DNA of 64,000 bases from Vibrio proteolyticus NBRC 13287 (lineage in GTDB: Bacteria > Pseudomonadota > Gammaproteobacteria > Enterobacterales > Vibrionaceae), in NCBI RefSeq assembly GCF_000467125.1, contig NZ_BATJ01000010.1, positions 124,001 through 188,000 on the forward strand, written 5' to 3'. The translations under genes and the position numbers were made by a program. The notes beneath the pieces were generated by a model. The model had not been told where the DNA came from, ran no database searches, and saw nothing but the letters and a program-made list of their open reading frames with translations. Shown in pieces: positions 20,970-28,443 of this stretch; the first letter of the stretch is position 1; every line of letters starts with the position of its first letter.

Positions 20970-20985
20970 GATTAACTCAATCTAT
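20970..20985 (+). promoter_or_regulatory. Candidate OxyR site upstream of the peroxiredoxin
   Basis: GATTAACTCAATCTAT keeps the outer GAT, the internal T and AA and the final CTAT of the OxyR half-operator form GATAG-T-AA-CTAT. It ends a few bases upstream of the weak -35 region, the normal place for an activator. Confidence 0.4.
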
Positions 20986-21015
20986 TTATTTCGCTTTTTT
21001 CAATACTACAATCTG

Positions 21016-21021
21016 TACTAT
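21016..21021 (+). promoter_or_regulatory. Probable -10 of the peroxiredoxin promoter
   Basis: TACTAT is preceded directly by TG. The -35 region 17 bases upstream is poor, which fits dependence on an activator such as OxyR. It would give a leader of about 75 bases containing the hairpin at 21045-21073. Confidence 0.4.
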
Positions 21022-21044
21022 AGTTTGTCTCGTACAAACACGGA

Positions 21045-21073
21045 CCAAAGCCGGGCATCTTGCCCGGCTTTGG
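21045..21073 (+). promoter_or_regulatory. Strong hairpin in the peroxiredoxin 5' leader
   Basis: CCAAAGCCGGGCA and TGCCCGGCTTTGG form a perfect 13-bp stem closed by the three-base loop TCT. It is followed by CACTAAACC, not a U-run, and ends about 30 bases before the ATG. It is likely a stabilising structure at the mRNA 5' end or a control element. Confidence 0.6.
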
Positions 21074-21103
21074 CACTAAACCATTCATCTTAGGAGCAAA
21101 AAA

Positions 21104-21715
21104 ATGGTACTAGTAGGTCGTCAAGCCCCTGATTTTACTGCTGCAGCAGTGCTAGGTAACGGTGAAATCGTTGATAACTTCAACTTTGCAGAATTCACTA
21201 AAGGTAAGAAAGCTGTCGTATTTTTCTACCCACTAGATTTCACTTTCGTTTGCCCATCTGAACTGATCGCATTCGACAACCGTTTCGCAGACTTCCAAGC
21301 GAAAGGCGTAGAAGTAATCGGCGTATCTATCGATTCTCAGTTCTCTCACAACGCATGGCGTAACACTGCTGTTGAGAACGGCGGTATCGGTCAAGTTAAA
21401 TACCCACTGGTTGCTGACGTTAAACACGAAGTTGTTAAAGCGTACGATGTAGAGCACCCAGAAGCAGGCGTTGCTTTCCGTGGTTCTTTCCTAATCGACG
21501 AAGAAGGCGTAGTACGTCATCAGGTTGTTAACGATCTGCCACTGGGCCGTAACATCGACGAAATGCTGCGTATGGTTGACGCACTGAACTTCCACCAGAA
21601 GCACGGTGAAGTTTGCCCAGCACAATGGGAAGAAGGCAAAGCAGGTATGGACGCATCTCCGAAAGGCGTAGCAAGCTTCCTGTCTGAGCACGCTGGTGAC
21701 CTGGCTAAAAAGTAA
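21104..21715 (+). CDS. Typical 2-Cys peroxiredoxin (AhpC/Prx family)
   Basis: This 203-residue thiol peroxidase reduces hydrogen and organic peroxides. The peroxidatic Cys50 is in DFTFVCPSELIAF, and the resolving Cys171 is in HGEVCPAQW. The C-terminal extension ends ASFLSEHAGDLAKK. A strong ribosome site (TAGGAG) precedes the ATG. Codon use is very biased toward the codons of highly expressed genes. No ahpF follows; a thioredoxin-type donor is likely. It is divergent from oxyR, as in other vibrios. Confidence 0.95.
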   Translation: MVLVGRQAPDFTAAAVLGNGEIVDNFNFAEFTKGKKAVVFFYPLDFTFVCPSELIAFDNRFADFQAKGVEVIGVSIDSQFSHNAWRNTAVENGGIGQVKYPLVADVKHEVVKAYDVEHPEAGVAFRGSFLIDEEGVVRHQVVNDLPLGRNIDEMLRMVDALNFHQKHGEVCPAQWEEGKAGMDASPKGVASFLSEHAGDLAKK

Positions 21716-22054
21716 TTCACTTTTAACACCCCGCTCAACGGGTGAATGGTTGGACCGAGATAAAGCATAAGCGCACAGCGCATCGCCAATCAGTTAAAAG
21801 TAAAGTCTGATAAAGCCCGAAGTGAACGCTTCGGGCTTTTTAATGGCTTCTCGTGACGGTTTACGCTGGTCCGCAGACGAGCAATGCATTTTTCCCAAAA
21901 GACACCAATATCTCTCATCAGACAAAACATATCGGTTCCAAGACTTTCTCTCCTGCGGCTCTTTAAAGTCGAAAACGCTGTCATTAAGATGAAAGCAGCT
22001 CAATTCCGGTCTGCCGCCCTGGCGTCGGACTCACTCTTTACATGGAGATTCAAC
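21716..22054 (+). other. Spacer between peroxiredoxin and dapD
   Basis: This 339-base gap contains the peroxiredoxin terminator at 21812-21842 and the presumed dapD promoter. An open frame runs in phase into dapD from 21884, but it lacks homology and a ribosome site, so I treat it as leader. I see no other gene. Confidence 0.6.
21812..21842 (+). terminator. Peroxiredoxin terminator
   Basis: AAAGCCCGAAG (21812-21822) and CTTCGGGCTTT (21829-21839) make an 11-bp stem with loop TGAACG, followed by TTTTT in part. It lies about 100 bases past the stop. Confidence 0.85.
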
Positions 22055-23086
22055 ATGGCTCATTTTTCTCTGGCCTTTGGTACGGCTACCAAAAACCGTG
22101 ACGGTAAAATCATCGAAGCATTTTTCCCTCATCCGGTACTCAACCCTAGCGACGAATTGGTTGCAGATCTGGCAACCGTCAGTGGTTACACCCAAGGCAA
22201 TCAAACTCTGGAAATCAGAGCCGAGCAAAGCGCCGAGCTGGCGCAAGCATTTGAAGCTCACGGTGACCAGGCGAATGCTGCTTTCGCAGCCAAAGCCGCA
22301 GCATCTGCACAACCATTGGTGCTGGTGATCCTGGCAGAAGACCAACAACCTCAGTCTGTTGCCGAAGGCTTCCTGAAACTGCAACTGATCTCGAACCGCC
22401 TGGTGCAACCACACGGCACCGTGCTGGACGGCATTTTTGGCCTGCTGCACAACATCGCCTGGACCAGCGAAGGTCCGATCGATCTGCCTGAACTTGCTGA
22501 GCGCCAAATTGAAGCTCGCCTGGCTGGCCGGGTTTTGAGTGTCGACTGCGTGGATAAATTCCCGAAAATGGTCGACTATGTGGTACCAAACGGCGTACGC
22601 ATTGCAGACACCTCACGTGTCCGTCTTGGCGCACACGTGGGTGAAGGCACCACAGTGATGCATGAAGGCTTTATTAACTTCAATGCCGGTACAACAGGCG
22701 TCAGCATGGTCGAAGGTCGTATTTCAGCTGGTGTGGTAGTCGGTGACGGTTCCGACATCGGCGGTGGCGCATCGATCATGGGTACACTGTCTGGCGGTGG
22801 CAAAGTGGTGGTCTCCATTGGCGAAAACTCACTGCTGGGTGCCAACGCAGGACTGGGCTTCCCACTGGGTGATCGCTGTACCGTTGAATCCGGTCTGTAT
22901 GTCACTGCCGGTTCAAAAGTACGCATGCTGGACTCTGACGGCAACGAAGTCGAAGTGGTCAAAGCGCGTGATCTGGCTGGCGTCTCGGATCTGCTGTTCC
23001 GTCGTAACTCAGTCACCGGACAAATCGAGTGCCTGGCGAACAAGACCGCGGTAGAGCTGAACAGCGAGTTGCACAGCAACAACTAA
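22055..23086 (+). CDS. dapD: Tetrahydrodipicolinate N-succinyltransferase, long form
   Basis: This enzyme adds succinyl from succinyl-CoA to tetrahydrodipicolinate in lysine and diaminopimelate synthesis. It is the 343-residue form found in vibrios and pseudomonads, not the 274-residue E. coli type. The C-terminal half is a left-handed beta-helix of hexapeptide repeats (for instance GVVVGDGSDIGGGASIMG). I chose the ATG after GGAG at 22044; the open frame extends 57 codons further upstream without support. Confidence 0.94.
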   Translation: MAHFSLAFGTATKNRDGKIIEAFFPHPVLNPSDELVADLATVSGYTQGNQTLEIRAEQSAELAQAFEAHGDQANAAFAAKAAASAQPLVLVILAEDQQPQSVAEGFLKLQLISNRLVQPHGTVLDGIFGLLHNIAWTSEGPIDLPELAERQIEARLAGRVLSVDCVDKFPKMVDYVVPNGVRIADTSRVRLGAHVGEGTTVMHEGFINFNAGTTGVSMVEGRISAGVVVGDGSDIGGGASIMGTLSGGGKVVVSIGENSLLGANAGLGFPLGDRCTVESGLYVTAGSKVRMLDSDGNEVEVVKARDLAGVSDLLFRRNSVTGQIECLANKTAVELNSELHSNN

Positions 23087-23108
23087 CGCGCACATTGTGA
23101 ACTGAAAT

Positions 23109-23136
23109 GAGCCGGGCCAAACGCCCGGCTTTTTTA
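23109..23136 (+). terminator. dapD terminator
   Basis: GCCGGGC (23111-23117) and GCCCGGC (23123-23129) enclose loop CAAAC, followed by TTTTTT. It ends at the stop of the converging gene. Confidence 0.88.
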
Positions 23137-23655
23137 TCGCTGGGTTGCAACTTCCATTTCCATTCGTCTAACCATCTGCCGGACACTCGCCATTGCAATC
23201 ACTTTGTGCCAAGGAATGATAGCCTGCAGATACCAATATCCCAGCCGAGAGTGAGTGGTCACCATGGTGGAGAGTGTAAACTCCCGCGGCGTACGACGAT
23301 AGACGGACAGCGATACTTGCATATGCCGCTCCTCACTGGTGCAGACGATTTCATTCTCCGTCAAGATGTCAATCTGATGTAAGCCACTTCCCTGTCCGGC
23401 TCTGAGTTCCGCCAATGACACCGTCAGGCCAACAGGTTGAACCCGAAATCCCAACGGTTTTACCAGCGCGTTACGCAACAGCATCATACGTTCCACAAAA
23501 CCGGGCAAGCGAGCAAACACTTCCGCATACACCTGATCAGGTTGCCATGCAGGCTCCGCATCGGGCAGAACAAAGCTTACGGCATCACAAAAGTCACACT
23601 GCGCCCGCCGGGTTATCAGGGCGCTGTGTTCTGGCAGCGTGTCGAACCTGGCCAT
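23134..23655 (-). CDS. DUF2867-like protein
   Basis: The 173-residue protein resembles the uncharacterised DUF2867 family by my reading of the pattern, with an N-terminal CDFCDAVSF segment and a C-terminal region HSRLGYWYLQAIIPWHKVIAM. It has no signal peptide. The function is unknown. The start has the ribosome site AGGAG, and the gene overlaps the upstream membrane-protein gene by 40 bases, so they are probably coupled. The pair faces a TetR regulator across two palindromes, which suggests the pair responds to a small molecule. Confidence 0.75.
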   Translation of the reverse strand: MARFDTLPEHSALITRRAQCDFCDAVSFVLPDAEPAWQPDQVYAEVFARLPGFVERMMLLRNALVKPLGFRVQPVGLTVSLAELRAGQGSGLHQIDILTENEIVCTSEERHMQVSLSVYRRTPREFTLSTMVTTHSRLGYWYLQAIIPWHKVIAMASVRQMVRRMEMEVATQR

Positions 23656-23834
23656 AATTGCTCCTTAAGCATGGCAAATAAAGGCTGACGTACTTCCTGC
23701 CCGCCCAAAATGGCTAAGAGCAAAAGTCCCCCAGGGATCAGGAGTACCAGCAACATTGGTCTGAGTACGTATGAAAAGCAAAAAATTGCTGGCAGGAAAA
23801 TCAGCCACTGCCCGAACGTTTTAATAAAATCCAT
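23616..23834 (-). CDS. Small membrane protein upstream of the DUF2867-like gene
   Basis: This 72-residue protein has two hydrophobic stretches at about 8-25 and 27-44 (SYVLRPMLLVLLIPGGLLLLAIL) and a short basic tail. A strong GGAGG precedes its ATG. It is the first gene of the two-gene unit facing tetR. No family recognised; it may be a partner of the DUF2867-like product. Confidence 0.65.
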   Translation of the reverse strand: MDFIKTFGQWLIFLPAIFCFSYVLRPMLLVLLIPGGLLLLAILGGQEVRQPLFAMLKEQLWPGSTRCQNTAP

Positions 23835-23846
23835 GATTCACCTCCA

Positions 23847-23870
23847 AAAAAATGAGCGCGCTCATTTTTT
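23847..23870. promoter_or_regulatory. TetR-type operator, site 1 (24-bp palindrome)
   Basis: The core TGAGCGCGCTCA (23853-23864) is extended by six A and six T to a perfect 24-base palindrome. It lies 13 bases from the ATG of the small membrane protein gene. It could also fold as a hairpin in RNA, but its twin at 23876 favours an operator. Confidence 0.75.
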
Positions 23871-23875
23871 ATAAT

Positions 23876-23887
23876 TGAGCACGCTCA
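23876..23887. promoter_or_regulatory. TetR-type operator, site 2
   Basis: TGAGCACGCTCA differs from the core of site 1 by one base. The two centres are 23 bases apart, about two helical turns. The pair lies between the divergent tetR gene and the small operon. Confidence 0.7.
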
Positions 23888-23947
23888 GTTTGTCAATAAC
23901 TCAGCCCAAGGGTATGATCAGCCAAGTTTTCGTATCAGAGATCCCAA

Positions 23948-24481
23948 ATGAGTAAACGCGCACAGACCCGAGAACGTATCTTGCAGGCTGCCTGGCAGCT
24001 GTTTGCCGAATCCGGCTATGAAGAAACCACCACCCGACAGATCGCCCGGCACGCTGGAGTGGCCGATGGCACTGTGTTCAGCCATTTCCCTAATAAACTG
24101 ACCCTGCTGCGCGAAGGCATGCTGTCTCAACTGACCCAGTTAAGCCAGCTGGCGTTGACGCAACACTCGGGCAACGGCGAGTTCGATACCGGTATGCACC
24201 TAGCTCGCACATACTACCAGTATTACTTTGCCAACGTTGCGCTCAGTCGCGCTCTGCTGAAAGAGGTCATCTGGGATTTGGAGTATTATCAGAACTTTAA
24301 CCAACAGCTGTTCGACCATGTCAGCCAGCCTCCGGCATTGAAAGCAAAGCTGCCGCTATTGATGGACTGCTACTTCATGACGCTGATCCGCCACCTGAGT
24401 AAACCCGACCCTGATGTGTCGCAAGCATTGCATGAGCTGGAAAGCAAATATCGCCAGATCCTGGCTTCATCTCCCCATTAA
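23948..24481 (+). CDS. TetR-family transcriptional regulator
   Basis: This 177-residue repressor has the N-terminal helix-turn-helix at about 10-55 (RERILQAAWQLFAESGYEETTTRQIARHAGVADGTVFSHFPNK) and an all-helical ligand domain after it. The ligand is not predictable. It is divergent from the membrane-protein/DUF2867-like unit, and the shared region holds two near-identical 12-base palindromes, so control of both units including itself is the simplest reading. Confidence 0.9.
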   Translation: MSKRAQTRERILQAAWQLFAESGYEETTTRQIARHAGVADGTVFSHFPNKLTLLREGMLSQLTQLSQLALTQHSGNGEFDTGMHLARTYYQYYFANVALSRALLKEVIWDLEYYQNFNQQLFDHVSQPPALKAKLPLLMDCYFMTLIRHLSKPDPDVSQALHELESKYRQILASSPH

Positions 24482-24490
24482 CGTAACCCC

Positions 24491-24510
24491 AATGTTCCTA
24501 TGCGAACATT
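24491..24510. promoter_or_regulatory. GlpR-like operator after tetR
   Basis: AATGTTCCTATGCGAACATT has 7-base palindromic arms identical to the E. coli GlpR operator arms (AATGTTC and GAACATT, 6 bases apart). Only the centre differs. It lies about 390 bases from glpF, so it could serve in looping. It may also act as a weak tetR terminator hairpin. Confidence 0.5.
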
Positions 24511-24779
24511 TTAACTCTCAGTTTGGTCTGACCAGTAAATAAACAAACTGGTCATCGGTCACCCTATCGCACCGCCAGTGTGCCACTAAAATCACAGATT
24601 CATCATTAAGCACTTAGCCTTCGGTTAATAAAATGTAATATCAACAACCAGTTATGACAAAAAGCGTATATTAACCCGTTGTTGTTATTCCCTGCCTTAG
24701 CAGTTTCACGTCAATTTTGATTCGTTTTTGCGCAAATGATGATGCATTTAACAAAAATTCCACTTTTAGTTAATAATTT

Positions 24780-24799
24780 TATGCTCGAACGCTCATTTT
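24780..24799 (+). promoter_or_regulatory. Putative GlpR site near glpF
   Basis: The element reads ATGCTCGAACGCTCATTT. The glpD promoter at 28407-28426 has the closely similar ATGCTCGTTCGCTCAAAT. Repetition of the same element before two glycerol genes points to a shared regulator, most simply GlpR. Confidence 0.45.
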
Positions 24800-24828
24800 G
24801 AATGTTTGTTTATTTTCGCAATCGTTTA

Positions 24829-24848
24829 ATTGTGCAGAATTACACCAT
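24829..24848 (+). promoter_or_regulatory. CRP-like site upstream of glpF
   Basis: TGTGCAGAATTACACC keeps TGTG and CAC with the right 8-base interval of the CRP palindrome, but the inner A and T are lost. It is about 50 bases from the ATG. Glycerol genes are classic CRP targets. Confidence 0.35.
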
Positions 24849-24898
24849 GCCAGATAACAATGACACAGGCATAAGTGAAACTAACAAGGACTCTTACC

Positions 24899-25753
24899 AT
24901 GACGACACAAAAACAACCGACACTCTTAGGTGAGTGTCTGGCCGAATTTATCGGCACAGGATTGCTGATTTTCTTCGGCGTAGGCTGCGTAGCCGCTCTG
25001 GTACTGACCGGAGCCCAGTTCGGCCAATGGGAAATCAGTATTGTTTGGGGCTTTGGTGTCTCCATCGCCATTTACTGCACCGCTGGCGTATCCGGCGCCC
25101 ACATTAATCCGGCGGTCACCATCGCTCTGGCGGCATTCCATGGCTTCGATAAAGCCAAAGTCATTCCGTACATCATTGCTCAAATGCTGGGCGCGTTCTG
25201 CTCTGCGGCGCTGGTGTACAGCCTCTACAGCAACCTGTTTACCGACTACGAGATTGCGCACAACTTTGTCCGCAGTAGCGAGCAGGCCCTGGCCACCGCT
25301 GGCATTTTCTCAACCTATGCGAACTCCGCTCTGAGCATCTCCGGTGCCTTTGCCGTTGAGTTTGTGATCACGGCCGTGCTGATGTTTGCCATCCTGGCGT
25401 TGGGCGATGAAAACAATGGCGCCGCACGCGGAGCGATGAACCCTCTGCTGATCGGTATTCTGATCGCGGTGATTGGTGGTTCACTGGGTCCATTGACCGG
25501 TTTTGCGATGAACCCGGCCCGTGATTTTGGCCCGAAACTGTTTGCTTACCTGGCAGGTTGGGATTACGCCCTGTCCGGCGCGCGTGATATCCCTTACTTT
25601 ATTGTTCCACTTTTGGCGCCGATATTTGGTGCTTGTTTCGGTGCCTGGTTGTACCCGAAAGCGATTGGCGCTTACCTGCCACAACAGGGGCATGGCTGTA
25701 CCATTCCAAATCAATGTGAAGACATAGAAACCAATGAAGAGGCTCGCGTCTAA
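24899..25753 (+). CDS. glpF: Glycerol uptake facilitator
   Basis: This 284-residue aquaglyceroporin of the inner membrane lets glycerol diffuse in. It has six membrane helices and the two half-helix NPA motifs: HINPAVT with NPA at 70-72 and MNPARDFGP with NPA at 205-207; the Arg after the second belongs to the selectivity filter. I used the ATG preceded by AAGGA; an upstream start adds eight residues. It is 48 bases before glpK, which traps the glycerol by phosphorylation. Confidence 0.97.
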   Translation: MTTQKQPTLLGECLAEFIGTGLLIFFGVGCVAALVLTGAQFGQWEISIVWGFGVSIAIYCTAGVSGAHINPAVTIALAAFHGFDKAKVIPYIIAQMLGAFCSAALVYSLYSNLFTDYEIAHNFVRSSEQALATAGIFSTYANSALSISGAFAVEFVITAVLMFAILALGDENNGAARGAMNPLLIGILIAVIGGSLGPLTGFAMNPARDFGPKLFAYLAGWDYALSGARDIPYFIVPLLAPIFGACFGAWLYPKAIGAYLPQQGHGCTIPNQCEDIETNEEARV

Positions 25754-25801
25754 CGCAGATCGCCTAAAATTACAGATAGAAAAGAATACAAGGATTCCAA
25801 C

Positions 25802-27319
25802 ATGAACGAGCAAAAGTACATCGTCGCCTTAGACCAGGGCACCACCAGTTCACGTGCCGTTATTCTGGACCACGACGCCAATATCGTCAGCGTCGCTCAG
25901 CGCGAGTTCGATCAAATCTATCCTGAAGCGGGCTGGGTTGAACATAACCCACTGGAGATCTGGGCCTCTCAGAGCTCCACCATGGTGGAAGCACTGGCAA
26001 AATCGGGTATCCGCAGCGACGAGATTGCCGCCATCGGTATCACCAACCAGCGCGAAACCACCATCGTGTGGAACAAAGAAACCGGGAAACCAGTGTACAA
26101 CGCGATTGTCTGGCAGTGCCGCCGCACCGCCGACATCTGTGAAGAACTGAAAAAACGTGGTCTGGAAGAGTATATCCGTGACAATACCGGTCTGGTTCTT
26201 GACCCGTATTTCTCAGGCACCAAAGTTAAGTGGATCCTCGACAATGTCGAAGGTGCGCGTGAAGATGCCGAAGCGGGTAAACTGCTGTTCGGTACGGTCG
26301 ATACCTGGCTGGTGTGGAAAATGACTCAGGGCCGTGTGCATGTGACCGACTACACCAATGCCTCGCGCACCATGCTGTTCAACATCAATGACCTGCAATG
26401 GGATCAGAAGTTGCTGGATGAGATGGGTATCCCTGCTTCTATGATGCCGGAAGTCAAACGTTCTTCGGAAGTGTACGGCCAGACCAACATCGGTGGTAAG
26501 GGCGGGACTCGTATCCCAATCGCCGGTATTGCCGGAGACCAGCAAGCCGCGCTGTATGGTCAGATGTGTGTCCAGGCCGGTCAGGCAAAAAACACCTACG
26601 GCACCGGCTGCTTCCTGCTGATGAACACAGGTCAGGAAAAAGTAACCTCAAGAAACGGCTTGCTGACAACTCTGGCGTGCGGCCCGCAAGGTGAGCCAGC
26701 CTACGCACTGGAAGGCGCAGTCTTTATGGGCGGTGCATCTATTCAGTGGCTGCGTGATGAACTGAAACTGATCTCAGACGCGCACGACTCTGAATACTTC
26801 GCGACCAAAGTGGACACCTCAAACGGCGTCTATGTGGTTCCAGCCTTTACTGGTCTGGGCGCGCCATATTGGGATGCCTACGCTCGCGGCACCATCGTTG
26901 GTCTGACCCGCGGCGTGAATTCAAACCACATCATCCGTGCCACACTCGAAGGGATTGCATACCAAACCCGTGATGTGCTGGATGCGATGCAGGCCGATTC
27001 CGGTATCCGCCTTTCTGCGCTGCGTGTGGACGGTGGCGCGGTGGCGAATAACTTCCTGATGCAGTTCCAGTCAGATGTACTGGATACACCAGTGCACCGC
27101 CCGCAAGTGACGGAAGTAACGGCGCTGGGGGCGGCGTATCTGGCGGGCCTGGCCGTTGGGTTCTGGAACAGTATTGAAGAAGTGAAAGACAAAGCCGTGC
27201 TGGATCGCACCTTCTTGCCTCACCACGACGAAGAGAAACGCGACCGTCGTTACAAAGGCTGGAAGCGCGCAGTCAAATGTGCCCAAACCTGGGCAGAGCT
27301 GCGTGCCAGCGAAGACTAA
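25802..27319 (+). CDS. glpK: Glycerol kinase
   Basis: This enzyme phosphorylates glycerol to sn-glycerol 3-phosphate with ATP. The 505-residue FGGY-family protein starts with [19 protein letters not shown] and includes [13 protein letters not shown] and [10 protein letters not shown]. Length matches E. coli GlpK (502). It follows glpF closely and ends at a strong terminator. Confidence 0.98.
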   Translation: MNEQKYIVALDQGTTSSRAVILDHDANIVSVAQREFDQIYPEAGWVEHNPLEIWASQSSTMVEALAKSGIRSDEIAAIGITNQRETTIVWNKETGKPVYNAIVWQCRRTADICEELKKRGLEEYIRDNTGLVLDPYFSGTKVKWILDNVEGAREDAEAGKLLFGTVDTWLVWKMTQGRVHVTDYTNASRTMLFNINDLQWDQKLLDEMGIPASMMPEVKRSSEVYGQTNIGGKGGTRIPIAGIAGDQQAALYGQMCVQAGQAKNTYGTGCFLLMNTGQEKVTSRNGLLTTLACGPQGEPAYALEGAVFMGGASIQWLRDELKLISDAHDSEYFATKVDTSNGVYVVPAFTGLGAPYWDAYARGTIVGLTRGVNSNHIIRATLEGIAYQTRDVLDAMQADSGIRLSALRVDGGAVANNFLMQFQSDVLDTPVHRPQVTEVTALGAAYLAGLAVGFWNSIEEVKDKAVLDRTFLPHHDEEKRDRRYKGWKRAVKCAQTWAELRASED

Positions 27320-27343
27320 CCCCGGTAATAGCGATTAATGAGC

Positions 27344-27372
27344 AAAAGAGCGTTCTATGAACGCTCTTTTTG
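27344..27372 (+). terminator. glpFK terminator
   Basis: AAAAGAGCGTT (27344-27354) and AACGCTCTTTT (27360-27370) make an 11-bp stem with loop CTATG, running into T residues. Confidence 0.9.
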
Positions 27373-27492
27373 CGTTTCGGCCCCGATTCCTGAGGATTGT
27401 TGCTTCTCGACTCCGAAAATTTGGCGCACAATAGCGTGAGTGAGCATTTTCGAAGATTTCCGGCGCGTTCCGGACACATCAGGGAGTCATGT

Positions 27493-28263
27493 GTGAAACA
27501 AATTCCACGCCACCAGCAGATTATTGAGCTGGTCAAAAAACAGGGTTATGTCAGTACCGATGAACTGGTTGAGCGTTTCAACGTCAGCCCGCAGACCATC
27601 CGCCGCGACCTCAATGAACTGGCCGACGAAAACAAAATCCGTCGCTACCACGGTGGTGCTACCATTCCTCTCAGTTCTGAAAACACCTCTTACTCAACAC
27701 GCAAATCGCACAACTTCACCGAAAAAGATCTGATCGCAGAAGAGCTGGTCAAACACATTCCCAACGGGGCCACGCTGTTTATCGACATCGGCACGACTCC
27801 GGAAGCCGTCGCCCGGGAATTATGCAAGAACCACACTCAACTGCGCGTGGTGACCAACAACCTTAACGTCGCCAGCATCTTATTGCCCAACCCGGAGATC
27901 ACCGTGATTCTGGCCGGCGGTGAAGTACGCAACCGCGACGGCGGCATTGTCGGCGAAGCCACACTGGATTTTATCAAACAGTTCCGTCTCGACTTCGGCA
28001 TTCTGGGCATCAGCGGTATTGACTTGGACGGCTCGCTGCTCGATTTCGACTACCATGAAGTACGCGTCAAACAGGCCATCATCGAAAACAGCCGCAGCGT
28101 GTTTCTTGCCGTCGACCACTCCAAATTCGGCCGCAATGCGATGGTCAAACTGGGAAATATTGCTCAGATTCATACGCTGTTTACCGACCAGGCGCCACCG
28201 GCAGAGATTCAGGCGATTTTGCATGAGCATCAGATCCCAATGGAAGTGGCTGCCGAACGCTGA
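27493..28263 (+). CDS. glpR: GlpR, glycerol-3-phosphate regulon repressor
   Basis: This 256-residue DeoR-family repressor is released from DNA by glycerol 3-phosphate. The helix-turn-helix lies at about 20-45 (YVSTDELVERFNVSPQTIRRDLNELA), and the sugar-phosphate sensor domain follows. The start is GTG (MKQIPRHQQIIELVKKQGYVS after substitution) with GGGAG upstream, because homology begins there; the frame runs 32 codons further upstream. It lies between glpK and glpD and probably controls both flanking units. Confidence 0.93.
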   Translation: MKQIPRHQQIIELVKKQGYVSTDELVERFNVSPQTIRRDLNELADENKIRRYHGGATIPLSSENTSYSTRKSHNFTEKDLIAEELVKHIPNGATLFIDIGTTPEAVARELCKNHTQLRVVTNNLNVASILLPNPEITVILAGGEVRNRDGGIVGEATLDFIKQFRLDFGILGISGIDLDGSLLDFDYHEVRVKQAIIENSRSVFLAVDHSKFGRNAMVKLGNIAQIHTLFTDQAPPAEIQAILHEHQIPMEVAAER

Positions 28264-28291
28264 ACGCCCCCGCCTAGTCACCCGAACTGAT

Positions 28292-28322
28292 AACCTCTTC
28301 GACTAACGAAGAGGTTTTTTTA
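28292..28322 (+). terminator. glpR terminator
   Basis: AACCTCTTCG and CGAAGAGGTT form a 10-bp stem with loop ACTAA followed by TTTTTT. Confidence 0.9.
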
Positions 28323-28406
28323 TGTCCAAATCACACAAAACGCTCAAAAACGAAAATAAAAGATGATCACAAACGAAAGTCACGCTATAGTTCCTTTATC
28401 TTCTTA

Positions 28407-28426
28407 AATGCTCGTTCGCTCAAATT
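28407..28426 (+). promoter_or_regulatory. Putative GlpR site in the glpD promoter
   Basis: AATGCTCGTTCGCTCAAATT shares its core with the element before glpF. It lies about 20-35 bases from the glpD ATG, a position from which repression is expected. Confidence 0.45.
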
Positions 28427-28443
28427 TAACAAGGTCAGTAACT

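Larger units (their letters stand above)
24482..24898. other. Regulatory region upstream of glpF
   Basis: This 417-base AT-rich region has no gene. It contains a GlpR-like palindrome at 24491-24510, an operator-like stretch at 24780-24799 shared with glpD, and a CRP-like sequence at 24829-24848, all discussed separately. Confidence 0.6.

Noticed and set aside
21884..22054. N-terminal 57-residue extension of DapD
   Set aside because: No homology, no ribosome site, and a good start with GGAG at 22055; treated as leader.
22576..23082. 168-residue frame antisense to dapD
   Set aside because: Ser/Pro/Thr-rich shadow of the beta-helix repeats in dapD.
23847..23870. Palindrome as an intrinsic terminator
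   Set aside because: It lies between divergent starts, not after a gene, and has a near-copy 23 bases away; an operator is the better reading.
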